Source of the DNA: Comamonas odontotermitis
GTDB taxonomy: Bacteria; Pseudomonadota; Gammaproteobacteria; Burkholderiales; Burkholderiaceae_C
Assembly (NCBI RefSeq): GCF_020080045.1
Contig: NZ_CP083451.1
Coordinates: 744,001 to 808,000, forward strand
Length of the DNA: 64,000 nt
Direction: 5' to 3'
The position numbers and the translations under genes were made by a program. Positions 32,795 through 42,414 of the stretch are shown one piece after another. Below the pieces are notes generated by a model. That model was not told where the DNA came from. It did no database searches and saw only the letters and a program-made list of their open reading frames with translations. How positions within the stretch are numbered: the stretch's first letter is position 1; the number at the start of each line of letters is the position of its first letter.

Positions 32795-33574
32795 TCAACT
32801 GTGCGTGAACTTGGCGTCGCGCTTGTTCACGAAGGCATCCATGCCTTCCTTCTGGTCGTTGGTGGCAAACAGCGCGTGGAACAGGCGGCGCTCAAACATC
32901 ACGCCATCGTTGAGGCTGCCTTCGAAGGCGCGGTTGACCGATTCCTTGGCGGCCATTACGGCCAGCTGCGAGAAGCCGCTGATGATGATGGCCGCGCCCA
33001 GGGCTTCTTCCATCAGCTTGTCCAGCGGCACCACGCGGCTGACCAGGCTGGCGCGCTCGGCTTCTTCGGCATTCATCATGCGGCCGGTCAGGGTCATGTC
33101 CATGGCCTTGGCCTTGCCCACGGCACGCGGCAGGCGCTGCGTGCCGCCGGCGCCGGGAATCACGCCCAGCTTGATTTCGGGCTGGCCAAAGCGAGCGTTG
33201 TCGGCTGCGATGATGAAGTCGCACATCATGGCGAGCTCGCAGCCACCGCCTAGCGCATAGCCGGACACTGCTGCAATCACCGGCTTGCGGATGGAGCGGA
33301 TGGTTTCCCAGTTGCGGGTGATGTAGTCGCCGCCATAGGCGTCGGCAAAGCTGTACTTGGCCATGGCGCCGATGTCGGCACCTGCGGCAAATGCCTTTTC
33401 GCTGCCGGTGATGATCATGCAGCCAATGCGCTTGTCGGCGTCAAACTGCTTGAGCGCATCGCCCAGCTCGTTCATCAGCTGGTCGTTCAGCGCATTCAGT
33501 GCCTTGGGGCGGTTGAGCGTGATGACGCCGACCTTCTCGGCTTCGACACGCACTTCGATCATTTCATAGGCCAC
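32795..33574 (-). CDS. Enoyl-CoA hydratase (crotonase family)
   Basis: A 259-residue crotonase that hydrates trans-2-enoyl-CoA in fatty-acid or amino-acid breakdown. The oxyanion hole is in [11 protein letters not shown] near 65, and the two catalytic glutamates lie in [11 protein letters not shown] and PGAGGTQRL, as in true hydratases. GTG 33574 is the chosen start because AAGGAGA precedes it by 6 nt and the length equals the family norm. The ATG 12 nt further in is an alternative, and the frame is open to 33679 without a ribosome site. It is downstream of the M61 peptidase gene on the same strand. Confidence 0.93.
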   Translation of the reverse strand: MAYEMIEVRVEAEKVGVITLNRPKALNALNDQLMNELGDALKQFDADKRIGCMIITGSEKAFAAGADIGAMAKYSFADAYGGDYITRNWETIRSIRKPVIAAVSGYALGGGCELAMMCDFIIAADNARFGQPEIKLGVIPGAGGTQRLPRAVGKAKAMDMTLTGRMMNAEEAERASLVSRVVPLDKLMEEALGAAIIISGFSQLAVMAAKESVNRAFEGSLNDGVMFERRLFHALFATNDQKEGMDAFVNKRDAKFTHS

Positions 33575-33721
33575 GGTCTGTCTCCTTGGTTGGTCTGGCA
33601 CCAGCGGCCCGCTGGCACCTGCATAGTTCGTCAGGCATCCTACACCAAGCCCGCTGCTGCGGTGCAGCAGGTGGTGCAACTTGGCACATCAGGGTACCTG
33701 TTCAGTGAAAGCTGTCGCTGT

Positions 33722-35584
33722 CTAGCGCCCATCCAGCCAGCAGTTGACCGATTTCTCATCGGCGACAGAGAGTGTGACGGTATCTGCAGGTGTGGCGGTT
33801 TTTGTGGTGGGTTTGCGACCTTTTGTCGCTGCCTTTTCTGCCATTTTTGGAGCGGTGGCGGCAGGCAACTGCAGCGGCAGGCGCAGCAGGCGCTTGTCGC
33901 GGGCGACGAGGGCGAGCACTTGGCTGGCGTCTCCTGCGTAGAGCAGCAGGTCGTCGAGCTTGCCCAGCCGCCAGCCAGCCGCCTGGGCGGTGGCTTGCAC
34001 GGGCTCGATGCCAATCCATTCGTCACCGGCCATCATGCCGGCGGCTTCGGCGGGGCTGCCGCGCAGCACGACCTTGATGCCGATGCCGGCAGCGCCTTCG
34101 CTCACGCGCAGGCCCAGCTGCTGGGCGATCTGGGGTGTGTCGCCCTTGCATTGAACGCCGTGCGCTTGCAAAAGTGTAGCAACAGGCAGGTCAAATCTGC
34201 CATGCACCCAGGCGGCGATATCGGTGGTCCAACTGCGGGCTGTCAGGGTGTGCAGCACATCCAACAGGTCCTGCTCGCGCATCGGGCCGCCCTTGCATTG
34301 CTTGTAGAGCGCGCGCATCACCTGATCGAGCGTGGTGCTGCCTTCGCGGCGCAGGCTCAAGTCGAGGCACAGCGCCACCAGCGAGCCCTTGGTGTAGTAG
34401 CTGACGGTGGCGTTGGGCGTGTTTTCGTCCTGGCGGTAGTACTTGACCCAGGCGTCGTAGCTGGCCTCGGCCACGCTTTGCACATGGCGGCCGGGGGTCT
34501 GCAGCACCTGGTTGATGGTCTTGTTCAGGAGTTTCAGGTATTCGGCATTGTCCAGCAGGCCCGCGCGGCGCAGGATCAGGTCGTCGTAGTAGCTGGTAAA
34601 GCCTTCAAAGAACCACAGCAGCTCGGTGTAGTTCTCGCGCTCGTAGTCGTAGCTGGCCAGCTCGATGGGGCGCAGGCGCTTGACGTTCCAGGTATGGAAG
34701 TATTCATGGCTGATCAGGCCGAGCAAGGTGGTGTAGCCGCTGCCGGCCTTGTTGCCATCGGACGCCTGGCCCTTGCGCGGCAGGTCGCGTCGGCCGCAGA
34801 TGAGGGCTGTGGAGTTGCGGTGCTCCAGCCCGCCATAGTTGTCGTCCATCACATTGAGCATGAACACATAGCGCTCGAACGGCGGCTTGCCCTTGGGGTG
34901 CCACAGGCGGATTTCGGTCTCGCAGATCTTCTTGGTGTCGGCAATCAAGCGCTCGCCATCAAAGCTTGCCGCTGCGCCCGCCACCACAAAGCGGTGGGGC
35001 ACGCCGTGGGCGGTGAACTCCGCGCTCCAGAACGCGCCCATCTCTACCGGGCAGTCCACCAACTCGTCGTAGCTGGCAGCGTGGTAGCGGCCAAATCCGT
35101 TCTTGTGGGTCTTGATGGCAGTCAGACCGGTGACCACTTGCCAGCGCGGCTGGCTGGCGGGGGCTTCGATGTGCAGCACCTGCAGCCGCTGCTCGGCACC
35201 GTGCACGCGCACAAACACGCTGGTGCCGTTGAAAAAGCCGCGGCTCGCATCCAGCCACGCGGTGCGCACCGAGCTGTCGTAGGCGCAAATCTGGTAGCTC
35301 AGGGTAAGTGGCACGCCTGCGCTGGCGTCGATTTGCCAGGTGTTCTTGTTCTGCTGCACGGCATCGACCATCTGCCCGCCCTGGCTGGCCGTCATGTCCT
35401 GCAGGTTTTTGGAGAATTCGCGCACCAGGTAGCTGCCAGGTATCCACACTGGCAGCGATACGGTCTGCTGCGGCTGGGGCTCGGGAATATTGACCACCAC
35501 CTCGTACAGGTGGGCGTTCAGATCCACCGGCGTGATGGTGTACTGGATGGCATTGGCGGCTGCAACGGGAATGCTTTTTTTCAT
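33722..35584 (-). CDS. M61-family metallopeptidase with PDZ domain
   Basis: A 620-residue protein of the M61 (glycyl aminopeptidase-like) family. The zinc motif HEYFH lies in GLISHEYFHTWNVKRLRP near 290, with the third ligand in the downstream LWFFEGFTSYYDDL. An N-terminal beta domain with PVWIPGSYLVREFSKN and a C-terminal PDZ domain near 490-570 complete the layout. No signal peptide is seen, so it is probably cytoplasmic. ATG 35584 was chosen; the frame runs up to 35704 into noncoding sequence. The IS element lies 128 bp upstream of it. Confidence 0.9.
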   Translation of the reverse strand: MKKSIPVAAANAIQYTITPVDLNAHLYEVVVNIPEPQPQQTVSLPVWIPGSYLVREFSKNLQDMTASQGGQMVDAVQQNKNTWQIDASAGVPLTLSYQICAYDSSVRTAWLDASRGFFNGTSVFVRVHGAEQRLQVLHIEAPASQPRWQVVTGLTAIKTHKNGFGRYHAASYDELVDCPVEMGAFWSAEFTAHGVPHRFVVAGAAASFDGERLIADTKKICETEIRLWHPKGKPPFERYVFMLNVMDDNYGGLEHRNSTALICGRRDLPRKGQASDGNKAGSGYTTLLGLISHEYFHTWNVKRLRPIELASYDYERENYTELLWFFEGFTSYYDDLILRRAGLLDNAEYLKLLNKTINQVLQTPGRHVQSVAEASYDAWVKYYRQDENTPNATVSYYTKGSLVALCLDLSLRREGSTTLDQVMRALYKQCKGGPMREQDLLDVLHTLTARSWTTDIAAWVHGRFDLPVATLLQAHGVQCKGDTPQIAQQLGLRVSEGAAGIGIKVVLRGSPAEAAGMMAGDEWIGIEPVQATAQAAGWRLGKLDDLLLYAGDASQVLALVARDKRLLRLPLQLPAATAPKMAEKAATKGRKPTTKTATPADTVTLSVADEKSVNCWLDGR

Positions 35585-35711
35585 GGACTGGGCCGGATGG
35601 CTGAGAGTATTTGCGCAGTATAGGCAGGGTATGGGTGGGCCAAGGGGCGCCTGCCGCCTTCCCTTGTCGGGATGGTGCTTTTCATCTGGGGGCGGCGCGG
35701 CCATAAAAAAA

Positions 35712-36767
35712 GGCTATGTCTCCGTTAAGTGTTGAACTCTGCAGGCTTGCGCCCGGTCTAATTAACATCCATGTAGGACCGTTTGGAGACTTCAATGGAC
35801 TCACGCACCTTCGGATGGCTGCTCACTCGATTGCAGCACCTCACGCCCGAGCAACGCATGGCGATTGAGCGCGCGCTGCATCAGCAGTGCGGCCCTGAGC
35901 AAGCGCACGAGATCATCCAGTCTCGTCTGGAGGGCGACGCCCATCAATGTCCGCACTGCGCGGGCACCGAACTGTACCGCCATAGTCAGGCGCACGGCTT
36001 GCCGCGCTACCGTTGTGTGGCTTGCGGCAAGACCTTCAATGCACTGACGGGTACGCCCTTGGCACGCTTGAGACTCAAATCCAAGTGGCTGGACTATCTG
36101 CAATGCATGCTCCAATCCCAGACCATCCGGCAGGCGGCGCGCACCACCGGTGTGCATCGCAATACCAGCTTTCGCTGGCGTCACCGCTTCCTGCAATGGC
36201 TCAAGGATGACCGCCCCGCCCACCTGAGCGGTATTACCGAGGTCGATGAGACGTATCTGCTCGAATCCCACAAGGGGAGCGCTCGTTGAGGAGAGCCGCT
36301 CGCAGGCGCGGTGGATCGGCGAGCAAGCGGGGGCTGTCCAAGGAGCACGTGTGCGTGCTGATCGCACGTGATCGCATGGGTCAAACGCTGGATTTTGTGA
36401 CTGGCAATGGCTCGGTGAGCAAGGCACAGTTGCGTGAACATCTGCAGCCGGTGCTCTATGAGGACGCACTGCTGGTTAGCGACTCCAATGCGGCGTATCG
36501 CTACTTCGCGGCAGACGCCAGCATCACGCATGAAGCGGTCAACCTGTCCGCAGGGGTTCGCACCAGGGGCGCATTCCATGTGCAGAACGTCAATGCGTAT
36601 CACAGCCGCCTGCGCCAATGGCTCTACAGATTCCACGGTGTGGCCACCCGTTATCTGCCCAACTACCTGGGCTGGCGCCGCGCACTGGACGCCCATCGCC
36701 TGTCAACCCCGCAAGCCATGCTCCTCGCGGCTATCGGCGTTTTTCCACACTCAACGGAGACATAGCC
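35712..36767 (+). mobile_element. IS1595-like insertion sequence, 1056 bp
   Basis: Both ends begin GGCTATGTCTCCGTT reading inward (35712 onward, and reverse complement from 36767); over the terminal 25 bp they differ at only two positions. TAAAAAAA occurs directly outside each end (35704-35711 and 36768-36775), an 8-bp target duplication as expected for IS1595. The single transposase frame is broken by a frameshift. The element has landed in the U-tract of the dsbC terminator: removing it and one duplication rejoins TAAAAAAA to the terminator stem. The clean ends point to a recent insertion. Confidence 0.93.
35783..36765 (+). pseudogene. IS1595-like transposase, split by a -1 frameshift
   Basis: The first part (35783-36289, 168 aa) has a zinc ribbon (CPHC..CVAC near 54-77), a helix-turn-helix QAARTTGVHRNTSFRWRHRF and the first acidic motif of the DDE domain in ITEVDETYLLESHKG. 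The second part continues in the -1 frame to 36765 (about 160 aa) with VCVLIARDRMGQT, the second aspartate in LLVSDSNAAYRYF, and a terminal NAYHSRLRQWLYRFHGV..YLPNYLGW. Joining them at the AAGGGGAG tract around 36272 gives HKGERSLRRAARRRGG, which reads like an intact relative. One G lost from a G5 run would produce this; programmed -1 slippage cannot be excluded. Confidence 0.85.
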
Positions 36768-36768
36768 T

Positions 36769-36791
36769 AAAAAAAGGCCCCGCAGGGCCTT
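36769..36791 (-). terminator. Terminator of dsbC, interrupted by the insertion sequence
   Basis: On the minus strand AAGGCCC pairs with GGGCCTT around a 4-nt loop, followed by the seven-T tract that is also the IS target duplication. Confidence 0.75.
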
Positions 36792-36823
36792 GTTGTCGCA
36801 TGTTCTCCTGGCGGAGCACGTGC

Positions 36824-37537
36824 TTACTTGATGGTCTTCAAGCGTTTTTCCAGGTCTTCTGCACCAATGGCGCCGGGTACGCGCGAGCCGTCGGCAAAGA
36901 AGATCGTGGGCGTGCCGGTGATCTTGTACTTGCGGCCAAACTCCATGTTGCGCTGCAGGGCGGTCACGTCGCAGCTGGCAGCAGCAGCAGGGGCTTCGGT
37001 ACCCTTGAGCATGTGGCTGGCCCATTCCTTGGCGGAGTCTTTGGCGCACCAGATGTTGCGCGACTTTTCGACCGAATCGGGGCTCAGGATCGGGTAGAGG
37101 AAGGTGTAGACCGTCACGTCCTTGACGTTCTGCAGGTCCTTTTCAAAGCGCTTGCAGTAGCCGCAGTTCGGGTCTTCGAACACCGCAATCTTGCGCGAGC
37201 CATTGCCCTTGACGGTCTTGATCGCGTCCTTCAGGTTCAGGCTGTTGAAATCCACTGCCGTGAGCTTGTTGATGCGGTCTTCGGTGAGGTTGCGGTGGGC
37301 CTGGGTGTCGATCAGCTCGCCCTGGATCAGGTAGTTGCCCTTGGCATCGCTGTAGAACACATCGGTGCCAATGCGCACTTCGTACAGGCCTTGCATGGGT
37401 GTGGCGCTGACTTCCTCAATCTTCTGCAGCTGGGGAATGCGTTCTGCCAGGGTCTTGCGGATCACGTCTTCTTGCGCGCTGGCGCTGAAACTGGCCGCCA
37501 TGGCAGCACTGGCCAACACGGTAGAGAGAAATCGCAT
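36824..37537 (-). CDS. dsbC: Thiol:disulfide interchange protein DsbC
   Basis: A 237-residue periplasmic disulfide isomerase with a Sec signal peptide ending FSASA-Q. The N-terminal dimerisation domain spans about 22-85. The thioredoxin-like domain has the active site C125-G-Y-C128 in FEDPNCGYCKRFEKD and the cis-proline in ITGTPTIFFADGSRVPG. A second pair of cysteines (WCAKD, ASCDV) fits the structural disulfide. It is downstream of the UbiH-family gene on the same strand with a 75-bp gap. Confidence 0.95.
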   Translation of the reverse strand: MRFLSTVLASAAMAASFSASAQEDVIRKTLAERIPQLQKIEEVSATPMQGLYEVRIGTDVFYSDAKGNYLIQGELIDTQAHRNLTEDRINKLTAVDFNSLNLKDAIKTVKGNGSRKIAVFEDPNCGYCKRFEKDLQNVKDVTVYTFLYPILSPDSVEKSRNIWCAKDSAKEWASHMLKGTEAPAAAASCDVTALQRNMEFGRKYKITGTPTIFFADGSRVPGAIGAEDLEKRLKTIK

Positions 37538-37612
37538 GAGAGTCTTTCTGTAAGTTCAAACAATCCAAAGGCCCTGGTGAGCGGGCCAACCCAGGTTTGT
37601 ACCGCAAGGGCT

Positions 37613-38764
37613 CTAAAAGTTCACACCCATAGCCTGGCGGGTCACCCAGGCCTTGAGCGGGCCACTGCGCTCAAAGCCGCTCATGCCCCAGTTGCGCAGG
37701 TTGGCCAGTGGCAGTTCGGCCCGTGTAAACAATTGTTGGATACCGTCCATGGCCAGGCCAATGGGGGTGAGGCGTGCCTTGCGCTCACGTTCGTAGCGGC
37801 GCAGCAGGCGCAGATCGCCCAGGTGGCGCCAGCGGGCGTCTTCACCGGTCAGCAGCCGGGCAAGCGCTGCCACATCGGCCATGCCCAGGTTCAGGCCCTG
37901 GCCTGCCAGCGGGTGCACGGCATGGGCGCTGTCTCCGGCCAGCACCCAGCTGGCGGGCTCGCGCAGGGCGTCGCTGCCGGGCATGGGGCCGCACCATTGG
38001 CGCGCCACCGATTGCTGCAGCGGCCAGGCGGCGCGCTCGGCCACCACCGTCAGGCGCCCAAGCGCCCCCTGGCTGGCTGATTGCAGCGCATCGGCAAATT
38101 CGGCATCGGCCAGCGCCTTGAGGGCGGGTACCTGCTTTTCGGGCAGCGACCAGACCACGGCGACTTCGCTGGCGCCCACACCGCCCAGCGGCAAGAAGGC
38201 GAGAATGTCGCCTGCTGGCGAGAACCACTGGCGCGCGGCCTGGCCGTGCGGCACCTCGCACTGAACGCGGGTGGCAATGGCCGTCTGGTGGTAGGGCATG
38301 GTGGCAAATTCAACGCCAAACTCCTCGCGGGTGCGGCTGTGCCTGCCTTCGCACACCACCGTGAGGCTGGCGTTCACCGGGCTTGCCACCACTTCCACCA
38401 TGGGCTGGTAGCGCACGGCGGCGGCGAGCTGGGCTTCCAGCGCGGGTACATCCACAATCCAGTTGAGGGCATCGACGCCCTGGCGCTCGGCTTCGAAATG
38501 CACTTCGCCGCCCGCGTCGCCATACACATCCATGCGGGTGACGGGGGTGGCGTAGGCGTTTTCGGGCCAGCTGCGCACCGATTGCAGCACTTCGCGCGAG
38601 AGCTGGTTGAGCGCATAGGCCCGCACATCGCCATGGCCGCTGTTGCCGGGGGAGGGGGCGGTATCGACCAGCGCCACACGCATGCGCTCGCGCGCCAGCA
38701 GCAAGGCCAGAGTGCGACCCACAATGCCGGCGCCGCGAATACAAACATCGAATTCAGAAGCCAT
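37613..38764 (-). CDS. UbiH/UbiF/VisC-family FAD-dependent hydroxylase
   Basis: A 383-residue flavoprotein monooxygenase of the ubiquinone-ring hydroxylase family. The dinucleotide-binding motif is CIRGAGIVGRTLAL at about 7-20; the first glycine position of GxGxxG is replaced by arginine-glycine-alanine. The second FAD motif is VLAGDSAHAVHPLAGQGLNLG near 285. Which ring position it hydroxylates cannot be told from sequence, so no specific ubi symbol is given. ATG 38764 gives the family-like start MASEFDVCI. It is divergent from the MOSC gene and upstream of dsbC. Confidence 0.88.
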   Translation of the reverse strand: MASEFDVCIRGAGIVGRTLALLLARERMRVALVDTAPSPGNSGHGDVRAYALNQLSREVLQSVRSWPENAYATPVTRMDVYGDAGGEVHFEAERQGVDALNWIVDVPALEAQLAAAVRYQPMVEVVASPVNASLTVVCEGRHSRTREEFGVEFATMPYHQTAIATRVQCEVPHGQAARQWFSPAGDILAFLPLGGVGASEVAVVWSLPEKQVPALKALADAEFADALQSASQGALGRLTVVAERAAWPLQQSVARQWCGPMPGSDALREPASWVLAGDSAHAVHPLAGQGLNLGMADVAALARLLTGEDARWRHLGDLRLLRRYERERKARLTPIGLAMDGIQQLFTRAELPLANLRNWGMSGFERSGPLKAWVTRQAMGVNF

Positions 38765-38848
38765 AGGCGGACTATTGTAGTAGGCGTGGAGCGCGGGGCA
38801 TTTACTCGTTACAGTGTGGTTTGCCAAGAATCAAACAAGAGTACGACC

Positions 38849-39730
38849 ATGGTAGACACTGATTTCTTCGACGTGACCGGCCAGATTGGCCAGTTGTGGA
38901 TTTTCCCGATCAAGTCCTGCGCGGGCATTGCGGTGCAAAGTGCGCGCCTGCTGCCGACCGGTCTGGAGCACGACCGTGCCTTCATGCTGGTGGATGCGCG
39001 TGGCGAATTCATCACGCAGCGCGAAATCGCCCGCATGGTGCTGGTGCAGCCTGCGATCGAAGGTGGCGTGATGACGGTGACGGCCCCCGGCATGGAGCCC
39101 TTGACTGTGGACATGGCGTTCACCGGCCCCGAGCGCAGCGTGCGCGTGTGGGACGACCACGTGCCCGCGCTGCAGGCGCCAGACGCCATCAACGCCTGGT
39201 TCAGCCAGTTTCTGCAGAAGGAATGCGCACTGGTGCGCATGGCGCCGCAGGCGCAGCGCCTGGCCAGCAAGAAGTGGACGCGCGGCGCCGATGCGCCCAC
39301 GCAGTTTGCTGATGGTTATCCGATCCTCGTGGTCAGCCAGGCCTCGGTGGATGAGCTGAACGACCGGTTGACGCAGGGCGGCCACAGCGCGGTGGCGGCA
39401 CACCGCTTTCGCGCCAACATCGTGGTGCAGGGCTTCCAGTCGCACGACGAAGACCGCATCGAGGCGCTGGCGGTGCACCAGGGCAATGCAGACAGCCGCC
39501 AGTGGCTGGATTTGCCGCTGGTCAAGCCCTGCGCGCGCTGCCCCATTCCCGATATCGACCCGGCCACATCGCAAAGCGGCACGAGCGTGACCGACACCCT
39601 GCAGACCTACCGCCACGACGACCGGCTCGATGGCGCCGTCACCTTTGGCATGAACGCCATCGTGCCTGCGGGCGCAGGCGGCCTGCTGCGGGTGGGCGAC
39701 CGGGTCGGCGGCGCGCTGCAGTTTGATTGA
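38849..39730 (+). CDS. MOSC-domain protein (YcbX/mARC-like)
   Basis: A 293-residue protein with an N-terminal MOSC beta-barrel domain (IGQLWIFPIKSCAGIAVQSARLL, LEHDRAFMLVDARG) and a C-terminal MOSC domain containing RFRANIVV and the conserved cysteine in VKPCARCPIPDID. Members bind molybdenum cofactor and reduce N-hydroxylated compounds, or act in sulfuration. Unlike E. coli YcbX there is no C-terminal ferredoxin domain, so it would need a separate electron donor. ATG 38849 was chosen because upstream frame sequence is an antisense shadow of the UbiH gene. Confidence 0.87.
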   Translation: MVDTDFFDVTGQIGQLWIFPIKSCAGIAVQSARLLPTGLEHDRAFMLVDARGEFITQREIARMVLVQPAIEGGVMTVTAPGMEPLTVDMAFTGPERSVRVWDDHVPALQAPDAINAWFSQFLQKECALVRMAPQAQRLASKKWTRGADAPTQFADGYPILVVSQASVDELNDRLTQGGHSAVAAHRFRANIVVQGFQSHDEDRIEALAVHQGNADSRQWLDLPLVKPCARCPIPDIDPATSQSGTSVTDTLQTYRHDDRLDGAVTFGMNAIVPAGAGGLLRVGDRVGGALQFD

Positions 39731-39743
39731 GCAACGGATTTAG

Positions 39744-39800
39744 TGAAAAAAACAGCTGCAGCGGCCAGAGGGTGAGCGCCTGCCGCTATTGTTTTTGAAT
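39744..39800. repeat. Possible diverged copy of the dispersed intergenic repeat (MOSC-ychF gap)
   Basis: AAACAGCTGCAGCGG and CCGCTATTGTTTTTG lie about 25 nt apart in the MOSC-ychF gap, resembling the dispersed ATAGC-type element in composition and arm order. Confidence 0.35.
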
Positions 39801-39917
39801 TGCTGCCGCCTGCGCTGCGGGTGGCGGTGAAGCGTCTGAATATGCCCCAGTACCGCCCGCAAAACCGCTTCGGCTTAAAATGCCGGGTTTGTCCGAAAGA
39901 ATAGAGAAAGCACTGCC

Positions 39918-41012
39918 ATGAGCCTCAAATGCGGCATCGTCGGTTTGCCAAACGTTGGCAAGTCCACCCTTTTTAATGCGTTGACCAAGGCTGGAATTGC
40001 CGCCGAGAACTATCCTTTCTGCACCATCGAACCCAATACTGGCGTGGTGGAAGTGCCCGACCCGCGCCTGGACGAGCTCTCGAAGATCGTCGAGCCCGAG
40101 CGTGTCGTTCCCGCCATCGTCGAGTTTGTGGACATTGCAGGCCTAGTGGCTGGCGCCTCCAAGGGCGAAGGCCTGGGCAACCAGTTTCTGGCCCACATCC
40201 GCGAAACCGACGCGATCGTGAACGTGGTGCGCTGCTTTGAAGACCCCAACGTGATCCACGTGGCCAACAAGGTCGACCCGATTGCCGATATCGAAGTCAT
40301 CCAGACCGAGCTGTGCCTGGCAGACCTTGCCACCGTCGAAAAAGCGCTCAACCGCTACAGCAAGGCAGCCAAGTCGGGCAACGACAAGGAAGCGGCCAAG
40401 CTGGTCTCGCTGCTCACGCCCATCCAGGCTGTGCTCAACGAAGGCAAGCCTGCCCGCATCGTGCCCGTGTCCAAAGAGGACGCGCCCCTGCTCAAGCAGT
40501 TCTGCCTGATCACCGCCAAGCCTGCCATGTTTGTGGGCAACGTCAGCGAAGACGGTTTTGAGAACAACCCGCTGCTCGACAGCCTCAAAGCCTACGCCGA
40601 AGCCCAGGGCGCGCCCGTGGTGGCGATCTGCGCCAAGATCGAGGCCGAAATGTCGGAAATGAGCGACGAAGACCGCGACATGTTCCTCGAAGAAATGGGC
40701 CTGGAAGAGCCCGGCCTCAACCGCCTGATCCGCGCGGGCTTCAAGCTGCTGGGCCTGCAGACCTACTTCACCGCCGGTGTGAAGGAAGTGCGCGCCTGGA
40801 CCGTGCCCGTGGGCGCCACCGCCCCGCAGGCTGCTGGCGTGATCCACGGCGACTTCGAGCGCGGCTTCATCCGTGCGCAGACCATCTCGTTTGACGACTA
40901 TATCCAGTACAAGGGCGAGCAAGGCGCCAAGGAAGCGGGCAAGATGCGCGCCGAAGGCAAGGAATACATCGTCAAGGACGGCGATGTGCTGAACTTCCTG
41001 TTCAATGTTTGA
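39918..41012 (+). CDS. ychF: Ribosome-associated ATPase YchF (OBG family)
   Basis: A 364-residue TRAFAC P-loop protein that binds ribosomes and hydrolyses ATP in preference to GTP. Motifs: [15 protein letters not shown] (Walker A, 8-22), [22 protein letters not shown] (G3 region), the [11 protein letters not shown] segment, and a C-terminal TGS-like domain with [14 protein letters not shown] and a final [15 protein letters not shown]. The length equals the E. coli protein (363 aa). A terminator follows at 41074. Confidence 0.97.
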   Translation: MSLKCGIVGLPNVGKSTLFNALTKAGIAAENYPFCTIEPNTGVVEVPDPRLDELSKIVEPERVVPAIVEFVDIAGLVAGASKGEGLGNQFLAHIRETDAIVNVVRCFEDPNVIHVANKVDPIADIEVIQTELCLADLATVEKALNRYSKAAKSGNDKEAAKLVSLLTPIQAVLNEGKPARIVPVSKEDAPLLKQFCLITAKPAMFVGNVSEDGFENNPLLDSLKAYAEAQGAPVVAICAKIEAEMSEMSDEDRDMFLEEMGLEEPGLNRLIRAGFKLLGLQTYFTAGVKEVRAWTVPVGATAPQAAGVIHGDFERGFIRAQTISFDDYIQYKGEQGAKEAGKMRAEGKEYIVKDGDVLNFLFNV

Positions 41013-41073
41013 TTGACCCCGTTGTTGGATTGCCAGCGTGTTGCCCATGCGCTGGCAGCGCAAAAACTGCCCG

Positions 41074-41103
41074 AGCCCGCTGCATTGCCAGCGGGCTTTT
41101 TTG
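41074..41103 (+). terminator. Intrinsic terminator after ychF
   Basis: AGCCCGCTG (41074-41082) and CAGCGGGCT (41089-41097) form a 9-bp stem followed by TTTTTTG. Confidence 0.9.
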
Positions 41104-41272
41104 TTGCCGGATAGCGCGGCGCAATGCCGCTGCAAGCCGTTATAAGATAGCCGGTAATCGCGCGCAGCGGAGCCTGATCGCAACCTCCGCGACCTCTGCG
41201 CCATCGCGCGGTCCGAGCCATCCCAACGAATTCCTCAGAAAGTATTGCCTGGTGACCCCATCCGCCGCCGCC

Positions 41273-42238
41273 ATGAATGCCGTTGCCCCCACTGCGCCAA
41301 GCGCTGCCGAGCGCGAGCAGCATTCGGTGCAGGCCGATCTGGTGGCAGTGCTGGTGGCGGTGACGGGCGGCGAGCCGCGCATCCTGACCACGCATGGCGG
41401 TGACGCCCTGCCTGCGGGGCCGTTCACCGCCAACCACCGCTCGCTGCAGGCCAGTCTGCGGGCCTGGGTGGAGACGCAAACCCACCACCCGCTGGGCTTT
41501 GTCGAGCAACTCTATACCTTTGCCGACCGCGACCGCTCGCAGGAGGTGGGCATGCGCGCCATCTCCATCAGCTACCTGGCGCTGACGCGCGAGCTGGATG
41601 ACGCGGGGGATGCCCAGCCGGGCTGGCAGGACTGGTACCGCTATTTCCCCTGGGAGGACTGGCGCAGCGGCGCGCCCGACATTCTCAGCCAGTGCATTGC
41701 GCCCGCCTTGCGCGCATGGAGTAATGATGCTCCTGAAAATATAGCTAAAAGCGCGCGATGGGAGCGCGCCAGCGTCACTTTTGGCCTGGAGGGCAGCGAT
41801 TGGAACGAAGAACTGGTGCTGCAGCGCTACGAACTGCTTTTTGAAGCTGGCCTGGTGGCCGAAGCCTGGCGCGACGGCGTGGCCGCCCCCGCAGGCCGCC
41901 AACTGCTGGGTGCCGCCATGCGCAACGACCACCGCCGCATTCTGGCCACTGGCATGGCGCGCCTGCGGGCCAAGATCAAGTACCGCCCCGTGGTTTTCGA
42001 GCTGATGGCGGACAGCTTTTCGCTGCTGCAACTGCAGCAGACCGTGGAGGCCCTGGCCGGGCGCAGCCTGCACAAGCAGAACTTTCGCCGTTTGATCGAG
42101 CAGCAGGCCCTGGTGGAAGACACCGGCCACATGAGCACGGTGGGCGCGGGCCGGCCCGCCAAACTGTTCCGCTTTCGTCGCAATGTGCTGATGGAGCGGG
42201 CCATTGCCGGAAACAAGCTGCCTCTAGCGCGCAGCTGA
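41273..42238 (+). CDS. Nudix-like winged-helix regulator of NAD biosynthesis (NadQ/NrtR type)
   Basis: A 321-residue protein with an N-terminal Nudix-like domain and a C-terminal winged helix, as in NrtR and NadQ regulators of NAD genes. The family segment SLRAWVETQTHHPLGFVEQLYTFADRDR is clear, but the Nudix box lacks its catalytic glutamates, so it should sense ligand without hydrolysis. The C-terminus has KYRPVVFELMADSFSLLQLQQTVEALAGRSLHKQNFRRLIE and the AGRPAKLFRFR wing. nadC follows, with a strong operator-like palindrome in between. I chose the ATG at 41273; a GTG at 41252 is an alternative. A repeat-like AT-rich patch (41729-41755) lies within the coding region. Confidence 0.8.
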   Translation: MNAVAPTAPSAAEREQHSVQADLVAVLVAVTGGEPRILTTHGGDALPAGPFTANHRSLQASLRAWVETQTHHPLGFVEQLYTFADRDRSQEVGMRAISISYLALTRELDDAGDAQPGWQDWYRYFPWEDWRSGAPDILSQCIAPALRAWSNDAPENIAKSARWERASVTFGLEGSDWNEELVLQRYELLFEAGLVAEAWRDGVAAPAGRQLLGAAMRNDHRRILATGMARLRAKIKYRPVVFELMADSFSLLQLQQTVEALAGRSLHKQNFRRLIEQQALVEDTGHMSTVGAGRPAKLFRFRRNVLMERAIAGNKLPLARS

Positions 42239-42240
42239 TC

Positions 42241-42310
42241 ACTATTTTTATTCAAAAAAGATAGCTTCTAGCGCATGCTGGTTGGCATCTGAAGCCATAT
42301 TTCACTGCAT
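42241..42310. repeat. Dispersed imperfect-palindrome repeat between the NAD regulator and nadC
   Basis: AAAAAAGATAGCTTCTAGCGCATGC followed by TTGGCATCTGAAGCCATATTTC shows the family's ATAGCTTCTAGCGC arm and a decayed partner arm, directly after the regulator's stop codon. Confidence 0.5.
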
Positions 42311-42414
42311 TTTTTTGCACCTGCGCTGCAGGCAGGTGCTGTAGATGCGCGCCTGCAGTTGCCAAAACGGTCTTCCGCAGGGTATGGGTTCGGATGCGCC
42401 CCAAGGGACAAGCC

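Noticed and set aside
33590..35623. A 677-codon open frame opposite the M61 peptidase gene
   Set aside because: Antisense shadow; the minus-strand gene has HEYFH and PDZ features, this frame has none.
38081..38848. N-terminal extension of the MOSC gene by 256 codons
   Set aside because: The extension is antisense to the UbiH-family gene and family-like sequence starts only at 38849.
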